NCBI GenBank assembly: GCA_037446075.1
Contig: JBBIJH010000126.1
Coordinates: 1 to 7,882 of the forward strand
Reading direction: 5' to 3'
Origin: JBBIJH01 sp037446075
GTDB taxonomy: Bacteria > Bacteroidota > Ignavibacteria > UBA10030 > JAHEZR01
Length of the DNA: 7,882 bases
Part shown: positions 1-6,633 of the stretch, one piece after another
Position numbering within the stretch: the first letter of the stretch is position 1
Layout: each line of letters opens with the position of its first letter
Notes under the pieces: model-generated
Told to the model about the DNA's origin: nothing
Database searches by the model: none
The model's input: only the letters and a program-made list of their open reading frames with translations
Program-made: the position numbers and the translations under genes

Positions 1-380
1 ACAGAATTATGGAAGATGAAGAAGGCGTCTGGTGGCTTAACTGCAACGTCAGATTTAGGAGCAACGATGCGTGGGGAGCGAGCTTCATGAACATGTTCGG
101 CTTCATACACTTTAATAAGGACATTATAGCTGCAGGGGTAGCAAAGAAGACGAGTAGGAGAGTTCAGCTTGGCCGGATGAACTGGCACGCCGATTCGTAT
201 CACATCTACGGGAGAGACATCGAAAACGCCCGGCTCATGCTTTTTGATCGGATCGAGAAGGTGAGCTTTGAATCAAGAACGCTCAACTTCCACGATCCTC
301 GTATACAAGAAATTTTCAACAGCTCCGAGGCATCGATCAGAGAAAAGATTCGACAGTATGATAGAAACCATTCGCAGTAG
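1..380 (+). CDS. Thymidylate synthase-fold protein, 3' part only
   Basis: C-terminal part of a thymidylate synthase superfamily enzyme (dUMP methylation to dTMP with methylene-tetrahydrofolate in the classical family; cytosolic). The frame is open to the left edge (codons from position 3), so the ATG at 9 is probably internal. Counting from that ATG, LNCNV (10-14) leads into RSND at 17-20. This matches the R-S-x-D nucleotide-phosphate motif of ThyA, and N28 lies exactly eight residues after the Asp, as the dUMP-binding Asn does in E. coli ThyA. DSYHIYG (62-68) matches the H-x-Y pair that contacts the deoxyribose. The catalytic Cys, which lies about 20 residues before R-S-x-D in ThyA, falls outside the window. 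Wording such as FMNMF and DSYHIYG looks more like the divergent archaeal/bacterial branch of the family than textbook ThyA, so a related nucleotide-modifying activity is possible. It has no evident functional link to the downstream genes. Confidence 0.72.
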   Translation, partial: RIMEDEEGVWWLNCNVRFRSNDAWGASFMNMFGFIHFNKDIIAAGVAKKTSRRVQLGRMNWHADSYHIYGRDIENARLMLFDRIEKVSFESRTLNFHDPRIQEIFNSSEASIREKIRQYDRNHSQ

Positions 381-444
381 CCAAATCCGTGTGCCATACG
401 GTATCCGCTTTCCAAACACGCCGTGTCTCAAATTCGATAGCTTG

Positions 445-479
445 ACGCCCTGAATTCTCAGTCTTGAGAGCAGGGGCGT
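445..479 (+). terminator. Long imperfect hairpin (terminator or upstream dyad)
   Basis: The left side ACGCCCTG (445-452) pairs with CAGGGGCGT (471-479) apart from one bulged G. Inside it TCTCA (456-460) pairs with TGAGA (465-469) around a GTCT loop, giving about 14-15 pairs with two small bulges. It starts 65 nt after the stop of the thymidylate-synthase-like gene, where a terminator is expected, but no T run follows (GCCGCCCTC comes next), so a classical intrinsic terminator is not supported. Its centre is also about 115 bp upstream of the predicted start from the -24/-12 promoter at 551-567, the usual distance for an enhancer-binding-protein site. Either role is possible. Confidence 0.4.
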
Positions 480-550
480 GCCGCCCTCTTGCTGACCCTC
501 GAAATGTAACCCATGTGAACGAAATCCTGAAGTCTCCTTATTTCTCGCTT

Positions 551-567
551 CTGGCACAGATGTTGAA
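551..567 (+). promoter_or_regulatory. Sigma-54 (-24/-12) promoter candidate P1
   Basis: CTGGCACAGATGTTGAA matches the known sigma-54 consensus YTGGCACGRNNNTTGCW at 15 of 17 positions, including the GG of the -24 box and the exact spacing. The mismatches are G to A after GGCAC and, more seriously, TTGA for TTGC in the -12 box. Predicted transcription start is about 578, leaving a leader of about 168 nt before the kinase gene at 746. The kinase operon itself encodes an NtrC-type activator, so autoregulation is plausible. A second copy with the same two deviations occurs at 4736-4752, which strengthens both. Confidence 0.6.
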
Positions 568-745
568 AATCGCAACACTGGGACGTTCCCGCCACTGCAG
601 TAGGGATACAGCATGGTCGATCAGGCGTGGCCACAGACATTGGGCTGCTGGGGGATGAGATGCCTCAAAGCTCAGCGGGTTTTCCCCGCCCGCATGGAAA
701 AGGCGATCCCGAGGTCAGAATTGAATTGCCATTTAGGAACTTAGG
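568..745 (+). other. Predicted 5' leader of the kinase operon
   Basis: Together with the upstream part, this completes a 365-base stretch without a convincing gene. A small hairpin GCGGG-TTTTC-CCCGC lies at 675-689. A second short dyad, GGGA-CGT-TCCC, is at 580-590, next to the predicted start. AGGA at 735-738 sits 7 nt before the kinase ATG and is a good ribosome binding site. I recognise no riboswitch class. A 64-codon open frame at 464-658 has no good ribosome site and no protein-like character. Confidence 0.35.
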
Positions 746-3172
746 ATGCGCCTCAACCCCAACAAACTCTTCCGATGGCTGAGCATCCGGACAAAGCTCA
801 TCATCGCATTTACCTCATTGTCCATTATCCCTCTCCTTCTTGTGGGCGTTTACAGTGTCATCTCGAACGCCCGAGCACTGGAAGAAGTTGCAGTCGAAAA
901 CCTCAGGCACGATGTCCTCACGATCAAGGAAAAAGCTGCAAACTTTCTCTCCAACGCTGAAGCTGATCTCTGGTATATTCGTGACTCGTATTTGTTCCGC
1001 GAGTTTCTCGAAGCCTATGAGCATCGTCGTCCTCAATACGCCCGGCGACTCGCAGACGTCGAGAAGGAGTTATTGACATTCTCTGAGAGTCGGAGAATCT
1101 ACTGCCAGATTCGATTCGTCTGGCATGATGGGGAAGAGCTTTTCCGAGTCGAGACCTCACGGGAGGGTTCCAGGGTTCTCCCGAGAGAGCTGTTACGAGA
1201 CAGCAAGGAGCCGTACTATCGGTTTCTTGTATCCAGCTTGAAACTTGGCCAAGTCGCGTTCAGTCCTGCTGAGCTTATCGATTCAAAAGGGATCCTCATC
1301 CCTGTCGTAAGCTATGCGCTTCCCGTCATCAAGGATGGAAATGAGCTTGGGATTCTGATCACGAATATCTTTGCGAGGGAGCTGTTCAAGATCGTCGAGG
1401 GCGAACGCCATCTCGAGGTGCAGGGAAAAGTTGTCCTCGTGAACGAGGAAGGATATTTCCTCTACCACTCGGAGAAAAAGAAAGATTGGAACAAACTCCT
1501 CGCCTCGCGCGAGGACGAGAATCTCTGGAGCGAATACCCCTCTGAAGTGGCACAGGAAATCGTCTCAGGCAAAACGACCACACTTTCCGGTGGAATTGAT
1601 GAGATGATCTCCTTTGCACCTCTCTTCGACCATCGGTCTGGTCTGAGCCACTCTTATTTCATCTATGAGGCAGTTCCTCAAAGCATCATTCTCCAGCCAG
1701 TGAAGTCATTTGCATTGTTCTATCTTGGGATGATGCTTCTGTTTCTTTTCGGTTCTATCGGTCTGGGCTTCCTCGCGACGGGCCAGCTGGCAGGCCCTAT
1801 CCGGAAATTGCAAGAGGGTGCGGGAATCATTTCAAAGGGAAAGTACAGCCATCGACTTCGGATCGAGACGAAGGACGAGATCGAGCAGCTTGCAGAGCAG
1901 TTCAACGCAATGGCGGAATCGCTCGAGAAGCACGAGAATGAAATTCAAATGCACCGCCGACAACTTGAGCTGATGGTGAAGGAAAGAACACGGGAGTTGT
2001 CTGAAGAAAAGAACAAACTCCAGGCGATTCTAGACAATATTCCGAGTGCTTTCGTCGTTCTCGATGGTGACCTCTGTATTCGCTCTGCCAGCGCAGCGTT
2101 CGAATCGATCACCGGGTATCGTTTTGAGGATGTTCGTGGTAGAAATTGTTGTGAAGTCTTCATCCAGGGCGGCTTTTGTGAAAAATGTCTGGCGAAGCGG
2201 GCTTTGGAAACCCAACAGATCGAAACCCATGTGGATCGATGCCTTGCAAAGGGTCGGGAGGAAAAGTACTTCGAGCACATCACGATTCCTTTGAAGGAGG
2301 ATGGGCAGATCGGTTCCCTCATCGAAATCATCACGGACGTGACAAAGCGAAAGCGGTTTGAGGAACACCTCATCCAAACAGAGAAACTCATGGCGGCTGG
2401 CGAAATGGCATCGATCATCGCTCATGAGTTCCGAAACTCACTGACTTCTGTGAAGATGATTCTCCAGCTGCAGACGGAATCGCAACGCCTGGGTCTCTCC
2501 GACAAGAAGTCTCTCGCTGTCGCTCTTAATTCTATCGAACACATGGAAGGGATTGTAACTGAGCTTTTGAACTTTGCCCGCCCGAAGTCCATGGAGTTAC
2601 GGCCGGAATCTCTTAACAAGCTCCTTAATGATACGCTCATCTTTGCCCACCCTCAGATAAAGAAACGGAAGATCACCGTGACGAAGGTGCTCGACCCAAC
2701 GTTGCCGGAAGTATTCGTCGATCCTTCAGGATTGAAAGAAGCGTTCATAAACGTTCTTCTAAATGCCGCGCAGGCTATTGAGGCCGGGGATGGAGCAGCG
2801 CGCCGGCGAGCGATACGGGTCGTCACGAAGAGAATCCGACTTCGAACCACACTCCGCGACTATGCTCCCGTTGAAGTCCAGCCGGCAGAGAATGTCCACT
2901 CGATCGGCAGTGAGATCATCTTGCGCAGAGGGACAGAATGTGCCCTTATTGAAGTGACGGATACAGGATCGGGCATTGACCGCAAGCACCTCCGTCGGAT
3001 CTTTGATCCATTCTTTACGACAAAGACTGACGGGACAGGCTTAGGACTCCCGCTGGTGAAGCGAACAATCAATGCTCACGGCGGAGTTGTGGCGGTGAAG
3101 AGCAAGAAAGGGGTCGGGACGACCTTCCGGATTTATCTTCCGTTATTCGACAAGAGAGGTTCCAATGGCTAG
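746..3172 (+). CDS. Membrane sensor histidine kinase (HAMP-PAS-HisKA)
   Basis: Inner-membrane sensor kinase of the NtrB/AtoS/ZraS-like type, 808 aa, partner of the activator that overlaps it. Order: TM helix about 17-40; extracytoplasmic sensor region about 41-318, long enough for a double-Cache fold; TM about 321-345; HAMP about 346-398 with P351 at its start; coiled coil 395-428; PAS about 425-535; HisKA with phospho-acceptor H560 in HEFRN; ATPase N-box Asn673 in NVLLNAAQA, G1 DTGSGI (739-744), F-box FDPFFTTK (753-760), G2 GTGLGL (763-768). All catalytic motifs are intact. The PAS holds C468, C469, C478, C481 and C499, suggesting redox or metal sensing (inference). About 65 residues separate the N-box from G1, longer than usual, with a basic, divergent insert near 685-725. 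Start chosen at 746 because AGGA lies 7 nt upstream and the protein begins just before the first TM helix. Signal not known. Confidence 0.93.
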   Translation: MRLNPNKLFRWLSIRTKLIIAFTSLSIIPLLLVGVYSVISNARALEEVAVENLRHDVLTIKEKAANFLSNAEADLWYIRDSYLFREFLEAYEHRRPQYARRLADVEKELLTFSESRRIYCQIRFVWHDGEELFRVETSREGSRVLPRELLRDSKEPYYRFLVSSLKLGQVAFSPAELIDSKGILIPVVSYALPVIKDGNELGILITNIFARELFKIVEGERHLEVQGKVVLVNEEGYFLYHSEKKKDWNKLLASREDENLWSEYPSEVAQEIVSGKTTTLSGGIDEMISFAPLFDHRSGLSHSYFIYEAVPQSIILQPVKSFALFYLGMMLLFLFGSIGLGFLATGQLAGPIRKLQEGAGIISKGKYSHRLRIETKDEIEQLAEQFNAMAESLEKHENEIQMHRRQLELMVKERTRELSEEKNKLQAILDNIPSAFVVLDGDLCIRSASAAFESITGYRFEDVRGRNCCEVFIQGGFCEKCLAKRALETQQIETHVDRCLAKGREEKYFEHITIPLKEDGQIGSLIEIITDVTKRKRFEEHLIQTEKLMAAGEMASIIAHEFRNSLTSVKMILQLQTESQRLGLSDKKSLAVALNSIEHMEGIVTELLNFARPKSMELRPESLNKLLNDTLIFAHPQIKKRKITVTKVLDPTLPEVFVDPSGLKEAFINVLLNAAQAIEAGDGAARRRAIRVVTKRIRLRTTLRDYAPVEVQPAENVHSIGSEIILRRGTECALIEVTDTGSGIDRKHLRRIFDPFFTTKTDGTGLGLPLVKRTINAHGGVVAVKSKKGVGTTFRIYLPLFDKRGSNG

Positions 3173-4580
3173 AATGAAGGTTTTGCTCGTGGATGACGAC
3201 GAGAGGATCCTCTACGCGTTCAAAGAGGTGTTCAAAAGGATTGGCCTGAAGAGTATTCTCGCTCGAGATGGAGAAGAAGCCCTCCGAATGATCTCAAGCG
3301 AGCATCCAGACATCGTCTTCATGGACATCACGATGCCGAAGCTCGATGGGCTTGAAGCGCTGAGACAAATCAAACAGCAAAATCATTCCGTGCCAGTCAT
3401 CATCATCACGGGCTATGGTACGATGCAGACGGCAGTAAAAGCGATGAAGCTTGGGGCCTTCGAATATCTCACGAAGCCGCTTGATGTTGGAAAGATCCGC
3501 GAAGTCACCCGAAGAGCCGTGTCGAGTGTTCTCTCTCGGGCGGTTCCTACTTCCAATCATGTCCCATTCAAAGCAGACTTTGTCGATCGATACGAGCTGA
3601 TTGGAAACAGCCCGCAGATGCAGGAGATTTACAAACTCATCGGCTCCATATCAACGACGCCGAATCATACGTCGATCCTCATCGTTGGCGAAAGCGGCAC
3701 AGGCAAAGAGCTTGTGGCAAGAGCTATTCATTCGAATAGTTCCAACTTCCAAGAGCCTTTCATCCCGATCGATTGCACGGTGTTGCCTGAGACGTTGCTC
3801 GAGTCAGAACTTTTTGGACACGAAAGGGGCGCATTCACAGGTGCCGTGCAGCGCAAGATTGGAAAATTCGAGCTAGCGCGTAATGGGACGATCTTTCTGG
3901 ACGAGATTGGAAATCTTTCACCAAACTTACAGCAGAAACTCCTCCGCGTACTTCAGGAGCGAGAGTTTGAACGACTCGGCGGGAATATACCGATGAAGGT
4001 CCATGCGCGATTCATCGCTGCAACGAACAAAGATATCGAAAACGAAGTGAGGAAAGGAGCTTTCAGGGAAGATTTGTTTTTCCGTCTCAAAGTTGTTGCT
4101 GTCCATCTCCCGCCTTTGCGGGATCGACTCGGAGATGTCCCGCTGCTTGCTGATTACTTCTTGGCTAAATACTGCGGCCAACTGAAGAGGTCAATCCGTG
4201 GATTCTCAGACGAGGCACTGCTGCTCTTGCAGTCATACTCCTATCCCGGGAACGTGCGCGAGTTAGAAAATCTCATCGAGCGGGCGGTGATGCTGACACA
4301 GGGGGAAGTAATTTTACCAGAAACCCTCCGCGATATGTTCACGTCACAGGAAGATAGCTCACAGTGGCTGCCCATCATCAGCCCTTCATTTCGAAAATCC
4401 CGGAGCCACATTCTCAAGCTTTTTGAGGAGCAGTTCGTGGTCGAACAGCTGAGAAAGCACCGAGGAAATGTGACGGCGGCGGCAAAATCTTCCAAGATGA
4501 CACGCCAGAATTTCCAGCGGTTGATGAAGAAATTCAAGATTTCCTCTCAACCTTTTCGAGGTGTCCGGACAACACCTTGA
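3165..4580 (+). CDS. NtrC-family sigma-54 activator response regulator
   Basis: DNA-binding activator of sigma-54 promoters, 471 aa, full family length. Receiver 1-125: acidic D10-D12, phospho-acceptor D54 in FMDIT, T82 and K104 all present. AAA+ domain about 143-375: Walker A GESGTGKE (175-182); GAFTGA (222-227), the loop that contacts sigma-54 and is intact; Walker B TIFLDE (242-247); sensor I ATNKD (286-290); arginine region FREDLFFRL (300-308); sensor II GNVRELENL (362-370). C-terminal Fis-type helix-turn-helix about 434-459 (GNVTAAAKSSKMTRQNFQRL). Its ATG lies inside the kinase stop region with an 8-nt overlap (ATGGCTAG), so translation is probably coupled; GAGAGG at 3154-3159 is the ribosome site. 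The Met codon at 3174 is a possible alternative start, but it would shorten the receiver by three residues. The kinase is its expected phosphodonor, and the -24/-12 sites at 551 and 4736 are its most likely local targets. Confidence 0.95.
   Translation: MARMKVLLVDDDERILYAFKEVFKRIGLKSILARDGEEALRMISSEHPDIVFMDITMPKLDGLEALRQIKQQNHSVPVIIITGYGTMQTAVKAMKLGAFEYLTKPLDVGKIREVTRRAVSSVLSRAVPTSNHVPFKADFVDRYELIGNSPQMQEIYKLIGSISTTPNHTSILIVGESGTGKELVARAIHSNSSNFQEPFIPIDCTVLPETLLESELFGHERGAFTGAVQRKIGKFELARNGTIFLDEIGNLSPNLQQKLLRVLQEREFERLGGNIPMKVHARFIAATNKDIENEVRKGAFREDLFFRLKVVAVHLPPLRDRLGDVPLLADYFLAKYCGQLKRSIRGFSDEALLLLQSYSYPGNVRELENLIERAVMLTQGEVILPETLRDMFTSQEDSSQWLPIISPSFRKSRSHILKLFEEQFVVEQLRKHRGNVTAAAKSSKMTRQNFQRLMKKFKISSQPFRGVRTTP
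4556..4580 (+). repeat. Stem-loop across the ntrC-like stop codon
   Basis: AGGTGT (4559-4564) pairs with ACACCT (4572-4577) around a CCGGACA loop. The stem extends outward by G-T, C-G and T-A pairs to nine pairs and ends on the TGA stop codon. The loop region also contains a perfect 10-bp DNA palindrome, TGTCCGGACA, at 4562-4571. No T run follows, so it is not a classical terminator. It may stabilise the mRNA end or be a protein site. Confidence 0.4.
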
Positions 4581-4614
4581 CGTAGCTGCCTCCATCCCTT
4601 TCTTCATAGTATCG

Positions 4615-4659
4615 AGTGCCAAGAGACGTTTTGCGCTCTGACAAGGCCTTCTTGGCACT
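4615..4659 (+). repeat. Perfect 10-bp inverted repeat, 25-nt spacer
   Basis: AGTGCCAAGA (4615-4624) is the exact reverse complement of TCTTGGCACT (4650-4659). The spacer holds the palindrome AAGGCCTT (4643-4650). The downstream arm is followed by a T-rich stretch (TTCTGTTTCTC), so it could act as a terminator for the kinase/activator operon, although the loop is long. Its centre is also about 126 bp upstream of the predicted start from promoter P2, a typical enhancer distance for an NtrC-type protein, so an activator site is the alternative. Confidence 0.4.
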
Positions 4660-4735
4660 TTCTGTTTCTCGCCAGTCTGTCGGGCTCAGAGTTCCCCGAT
4701 TATCGTTCGTATTGGGCATTTCCGTCCGTGTCCGG

Positions 4736-4752
4736 TTGGCACAAGGCTTGAA
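4736..4752 (+). promoter_or_regulatory. Sigma-54 (-24/-12) promoter candidate P2
   Basis: TTGGCACAAGGCTTGAA matches YTGGCACGRNNNTTGCW at 15 of 17 positions with exact spacing. It has the same two departures as P1: A after GGCAC, and TTGAA in place of TTGCA/T. Predicted start is about 4763, giving a 20-nt leader before the receiver gene at 4783. It directly follows the gene for an NtrC-type activator. No other convincing promoter is seen before 5321, so it may also feed the heme and copper protein genes downstream. Confidence 0.65.
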
Positions 4753-4782
4753 CTACAGCTTCACAGACCAGCCGGGGACTCT

Positions 4783-5211
4783 ATGCCGCAGCGCCGAACA
4801 GTGTTAGTCGTGGACGATGATCCGAACATCCTCTCTGCCTTCGACGACTTTCTCAGGAGAGAGCACTGCGATATGATCGCGGCTACAAGCGCGGAAGAAG
4901 CAGTGGAGAAGATTAGGGGTTCCGAGATCGACTTATTAATCACAGATATAAGACTCAGGCATCAGTCGGGAGTCACCCTCTTCATGGAGGCAAAAGCAAT
5001 CCGACCCCGGCTTCCTGTAATCGTCATCACAGGCTATCCAGACTTGATCAGCGAGAAGGATCTGAAGGCCTTCGGTGCAGACTACTTCTTCTTGAAGCCG
5101 CTGGAACTGAACAAGCTCCGAGAGGCGGTGCGGAGATGTTTGCGTCTTAACGCTCGTTCATGTCGCGGACTGTTTCGAAGATCAAAGCGATCAGTTATCA
5201 ATCGAATATAA
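4783..5211 (+). CDS. Stand-alone receiver-domain response regulator
   Basis: Single-domain (CheY/Spo0F-like) receiver, 142 aa, cytoplasmic. Acidic pocket D11-D13, phospho-acceptor D55 in LLITDIRL, T83 in VITGY and K105 in FFLKP are all present, so it should be phosphorylatable. After about residue 122 only a basic tail follows (RSCRGLFRRSKR), with no DNA-binding or enzymatic domain. It could be a phosphate sink or relay for the neighbouring kinase, or it could modulate the activator (inference). Weak ribosome site GGGGA at 4774-4778. It is preceded by promoter P2 and followed after 13 nt by a small ORF, so it probably leads the downstream transcript. Loss of an output domain from an ancestral longer regulator is an alternative explanation of the basic tail. 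Confidence 0.88.
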   Translation: MPQRRTVLVVDDDPNILSAFDDFLRREHCDMIAATSAEEAVEKIRGSEIDLLITDIRLRHQSGVTLFMEAKAIRPRLPVIVITGYPDLISEKDLKAFGADYFFLKPLELNKLREAVRRCLRLNARSCRGLFRRSKRSVINRI

Positions 5212-5224
5212 AAGGAGAGATTGT

Positions 5225-5302
5225 ATGCACTGCACAAACGGGAAAGCTTGTACTCGAAGTTATCAAAGGGGTCTTCTTTTCAATGTGTTGTCTAACTTCT
5301 AA
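5225..5302 (+). CDS. Small ORF, 25 aa, strong ribosome site
   Basis: Open frame ATG...TAA encoding 25 residues beginning MHCTNGKACTRSYQ and ending VLSNF. AGGAG at 5213-5217 lies 7 nt before the ATG, a textbook Shine-Dalgarno and better than that of the receiver gene just upstream. It begins 13 nt after the receiver stop and ends 18 nt before the cytochrome-porin ATG, so it fits an operon. C3 and C9 could bind a metal or form a disulfide. There is no signal peptide or convincing membrane segment. Possible roles are a leader peptide coupling translation to the next gene or a real small protein. I do not recognise it, and at this length it may be chance. Confidence 0.4.
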   Translation: MHCTNGKACTRSYQRGLLFNVLSNF

Positions 5303-5320
5303 GAAATCTCAGGAGGACAT

Positions 5321-6571
5321 ATGAAAAAAGTTATCGTCGCTCTGCTGAGTGCGGGATTCGTGGCGGTTACGCTCACACCCGACGCCTCCGCTATTCCCGC
5401 ATTCAGTCGTAAGTACAAGACAAGTTGCAGCACCTGTCACTACGCCGCCCCGATGCTCAATGGCTTTGGAAAGGCCTTCAAGAATAACGGATATCGCTAC
5501 CCTGCCGGTCAGGACCCGGAAATGAGAAAAGAGGACCCTGTAAGCCTCGGTTCAGAAAGTTATAAGAGGGTGTGGCCCGATGCAATTTGGCCGAGTGATA
5601 TTCCCGGTACAACACCTCTATCCGTTTGGGGAGTTGGGCGTATTAACTATTCGGCTCTCGGCGATGTGAAATGGGGATTCGAGATACCCCATGAGTTTGA
5701 GCTTCTTTATGGTGGGACGATCGGCGAGGACTTCTCGTTCTTTGGAGAGGTAGAAATTGAGAATGAGGATAATGAGACCGAGATTGCTTTTCCCTTTGCG
5801 CTGCAGTACGATTGGACTCCAGGCTTGCATATCAGAGCCGGTGCGGTACACGCTGACCCATCCCCGACACACCTACGACTGACGCGGAATCACTACAACA
5901 TTGCCAGCTTTCGAAGCCGTAATGGGTGGAGGTTTCGTGACGACCATTACGGACTCGAGCTTTGGGGCGCTGGCAATGGTGCCAAGGGCCGGGGTGGTTT
6001 CACATACCGGTTCGGCATCGTCAATGGGCAGGGCTTGACTGATATAAACCCGCAAAAAGACTTTTATGGCAAGGTGACTTACAAGGTCGAGGGACTTGGT
6101 GAAATTGGCGGAACCGAGGGAGGAGAAAGCCAAACCTCTCAGTTCTACATCGATAACTCTCTAACGATTGGAGGATTTTTCTACAAGGGCACTGCTTCAA
6201 AGGTCGGTGTAGCCGATGAAGATTTCACTGTACTTGGGGGTGACGTGGATTTCTGGCGAGATCGCTTTATTGCAAATGGTGCACTGATGTATATGAGCTC
6301 TGAAATTCCGAGTACCCCTGACCGAAAATCTTTGGCATACTACTTACAGGGAAACTATGTCTTTTACCCATGGTTGATTGGTATCGTACGGTATGAGTGG
6401 GAAGATAAAGATACAGAGAAGGATGCGGTCAAACCGGTAAATGCGATCATCCCTGGTGTGACTGTCATGGCGAGGGCGAACGTGAAGTTAGTGTTTGAGT
6501 TCAAGAAGTTCCTAGATGAAGAAAATAAGAAGAACGACACCTTCGGCGTTCAAATCAATTTTGGCTTGTAG
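5321..6571 (+). CDS. Cyc2-like monoheme cytochrome fused to outer-membrane barrel
   Basis: Exported 416-aa protein. Signal peptide about 1-24 (MKKVIVALLS start, ASA cleavage site), then one covalent heme motif CSTCH at 36-40. Around it lies the sequence context typical of the Cyc2 family of fused cytochrome-porins: FSRKYKTSC before the heme and LNGFGKAFKNNGYR after it. From about residue 95 to the end the chain alternates polar and hydrophobic/aromatic residues in repeated strands with Gly- and Asp-rich turns, as in a beta-barrel, ending VQINFGL. Family knowledge: characterised Cyc2 proteins take electrons from Fe(II) at the outer membrane; many homologues have no known substrate, so iron oxidation is not claimed. 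Total length fits Cyc2. AGGAGG at 5311-5316 is a perfect ribosome site 4 nt before the ATG. Its neighbours encode copper electron carriers, supporting an envelope electron-transfer role. A cytochrome-bearing porin outside the Cyc2 clade is the alternative. Confidence 0.75.
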   Translation: MKKVIVALLSAGFVAVTLTPDASAIPAFSRKYKTSCSTCHYAAPMLNGFGKAFKNNGYRYPAGQDPEMRKEDPVSLGSESYKRVWPDAIWPSDIPGTTPLSVWGVGRINYSALGDVKWGFEIPHEFELLYGGTIGEDFSFFGEVEIENEDNETEIAFPFALQYDWTPGLHIRAGAVHADPSPTHLRLTRNHYNIASFRSRNGWRFRDDHYGLELWGAGNGAKGRGGFTYRFGIVNGQGLTDINPQKDFYGKVTYKVEGLGEIGGTEGGESQTSQFYIDNSLTIGGFFYKGTASKVGVADEDFTVLGGDVDFWRDRFIANGALMYMSSEIPSTPDRKSLAYYLQGNYVFYPWLIGIVRYEWEDKDTEKDAVKPVNAIIPGVTVMARANVKLVFEFKKFLDEENKKNDTFGVQINFGL

Positions 6572-6608
6572 CCACATCGACTGTCCGAGGCCTTATTGAG
6601 GTATCAAC

Positions 6609-6623
6609 TTCTCTGACAGAGAA
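6609..6623 (+). repeat. Dyad TTCTCTG-A-CAGAGAA before the cupredoxin gene
   Basis: Perfect 7-bp inverted repeat around a single A, placed in the 62-nt gap between the cytochrome-porin and cupredoxin genes. Its right arm overlaps the first two bases of the AAGGAG ribosome site (6623-6628). As RNA it can form a 6-bp stem with a GAC loop next to the ribosome site. As DNA it is operator-like. Confidence 0.35.
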
Positions 6624-6633
6624 AGGAGCAGAT

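Noticed and set aside
182..198. CTGGCACGCCGATTCGT resembles a -24/-12 promoter
   Set aside because: The -24 half is excellent but the -12 half lacks TTG and GC, and it lies inside the conserved coding region of the thymidylate-synthase-like gene.
464..658. 64-codon open frame in the gap before the kinase
   Set aside because: No ribosome site, composition not protein-like, and it overlaps the P1 promoter and predicted leader.
1945..2418. 157-codon open frame on the minus strand
   Set aside because: Antisense shadow of the kinase PAS region; Ser/Arg-rich with no family resemblance.
4652..4668. TTGGCAC in the right arm of the inverted repeat as a third sigma-54 promoter
   Set aside because: No TTGC/TTGA at the required spacing; only T-rich sequence. 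The motif is explained by the inverted repeat.
5321..6571. Calling the gene cyc2 with Fe(II) oxidation as its function
   Set aside because: The heme context and barrel fit the family, but substrate cannot be deduced and many homologues are uncharacterised.
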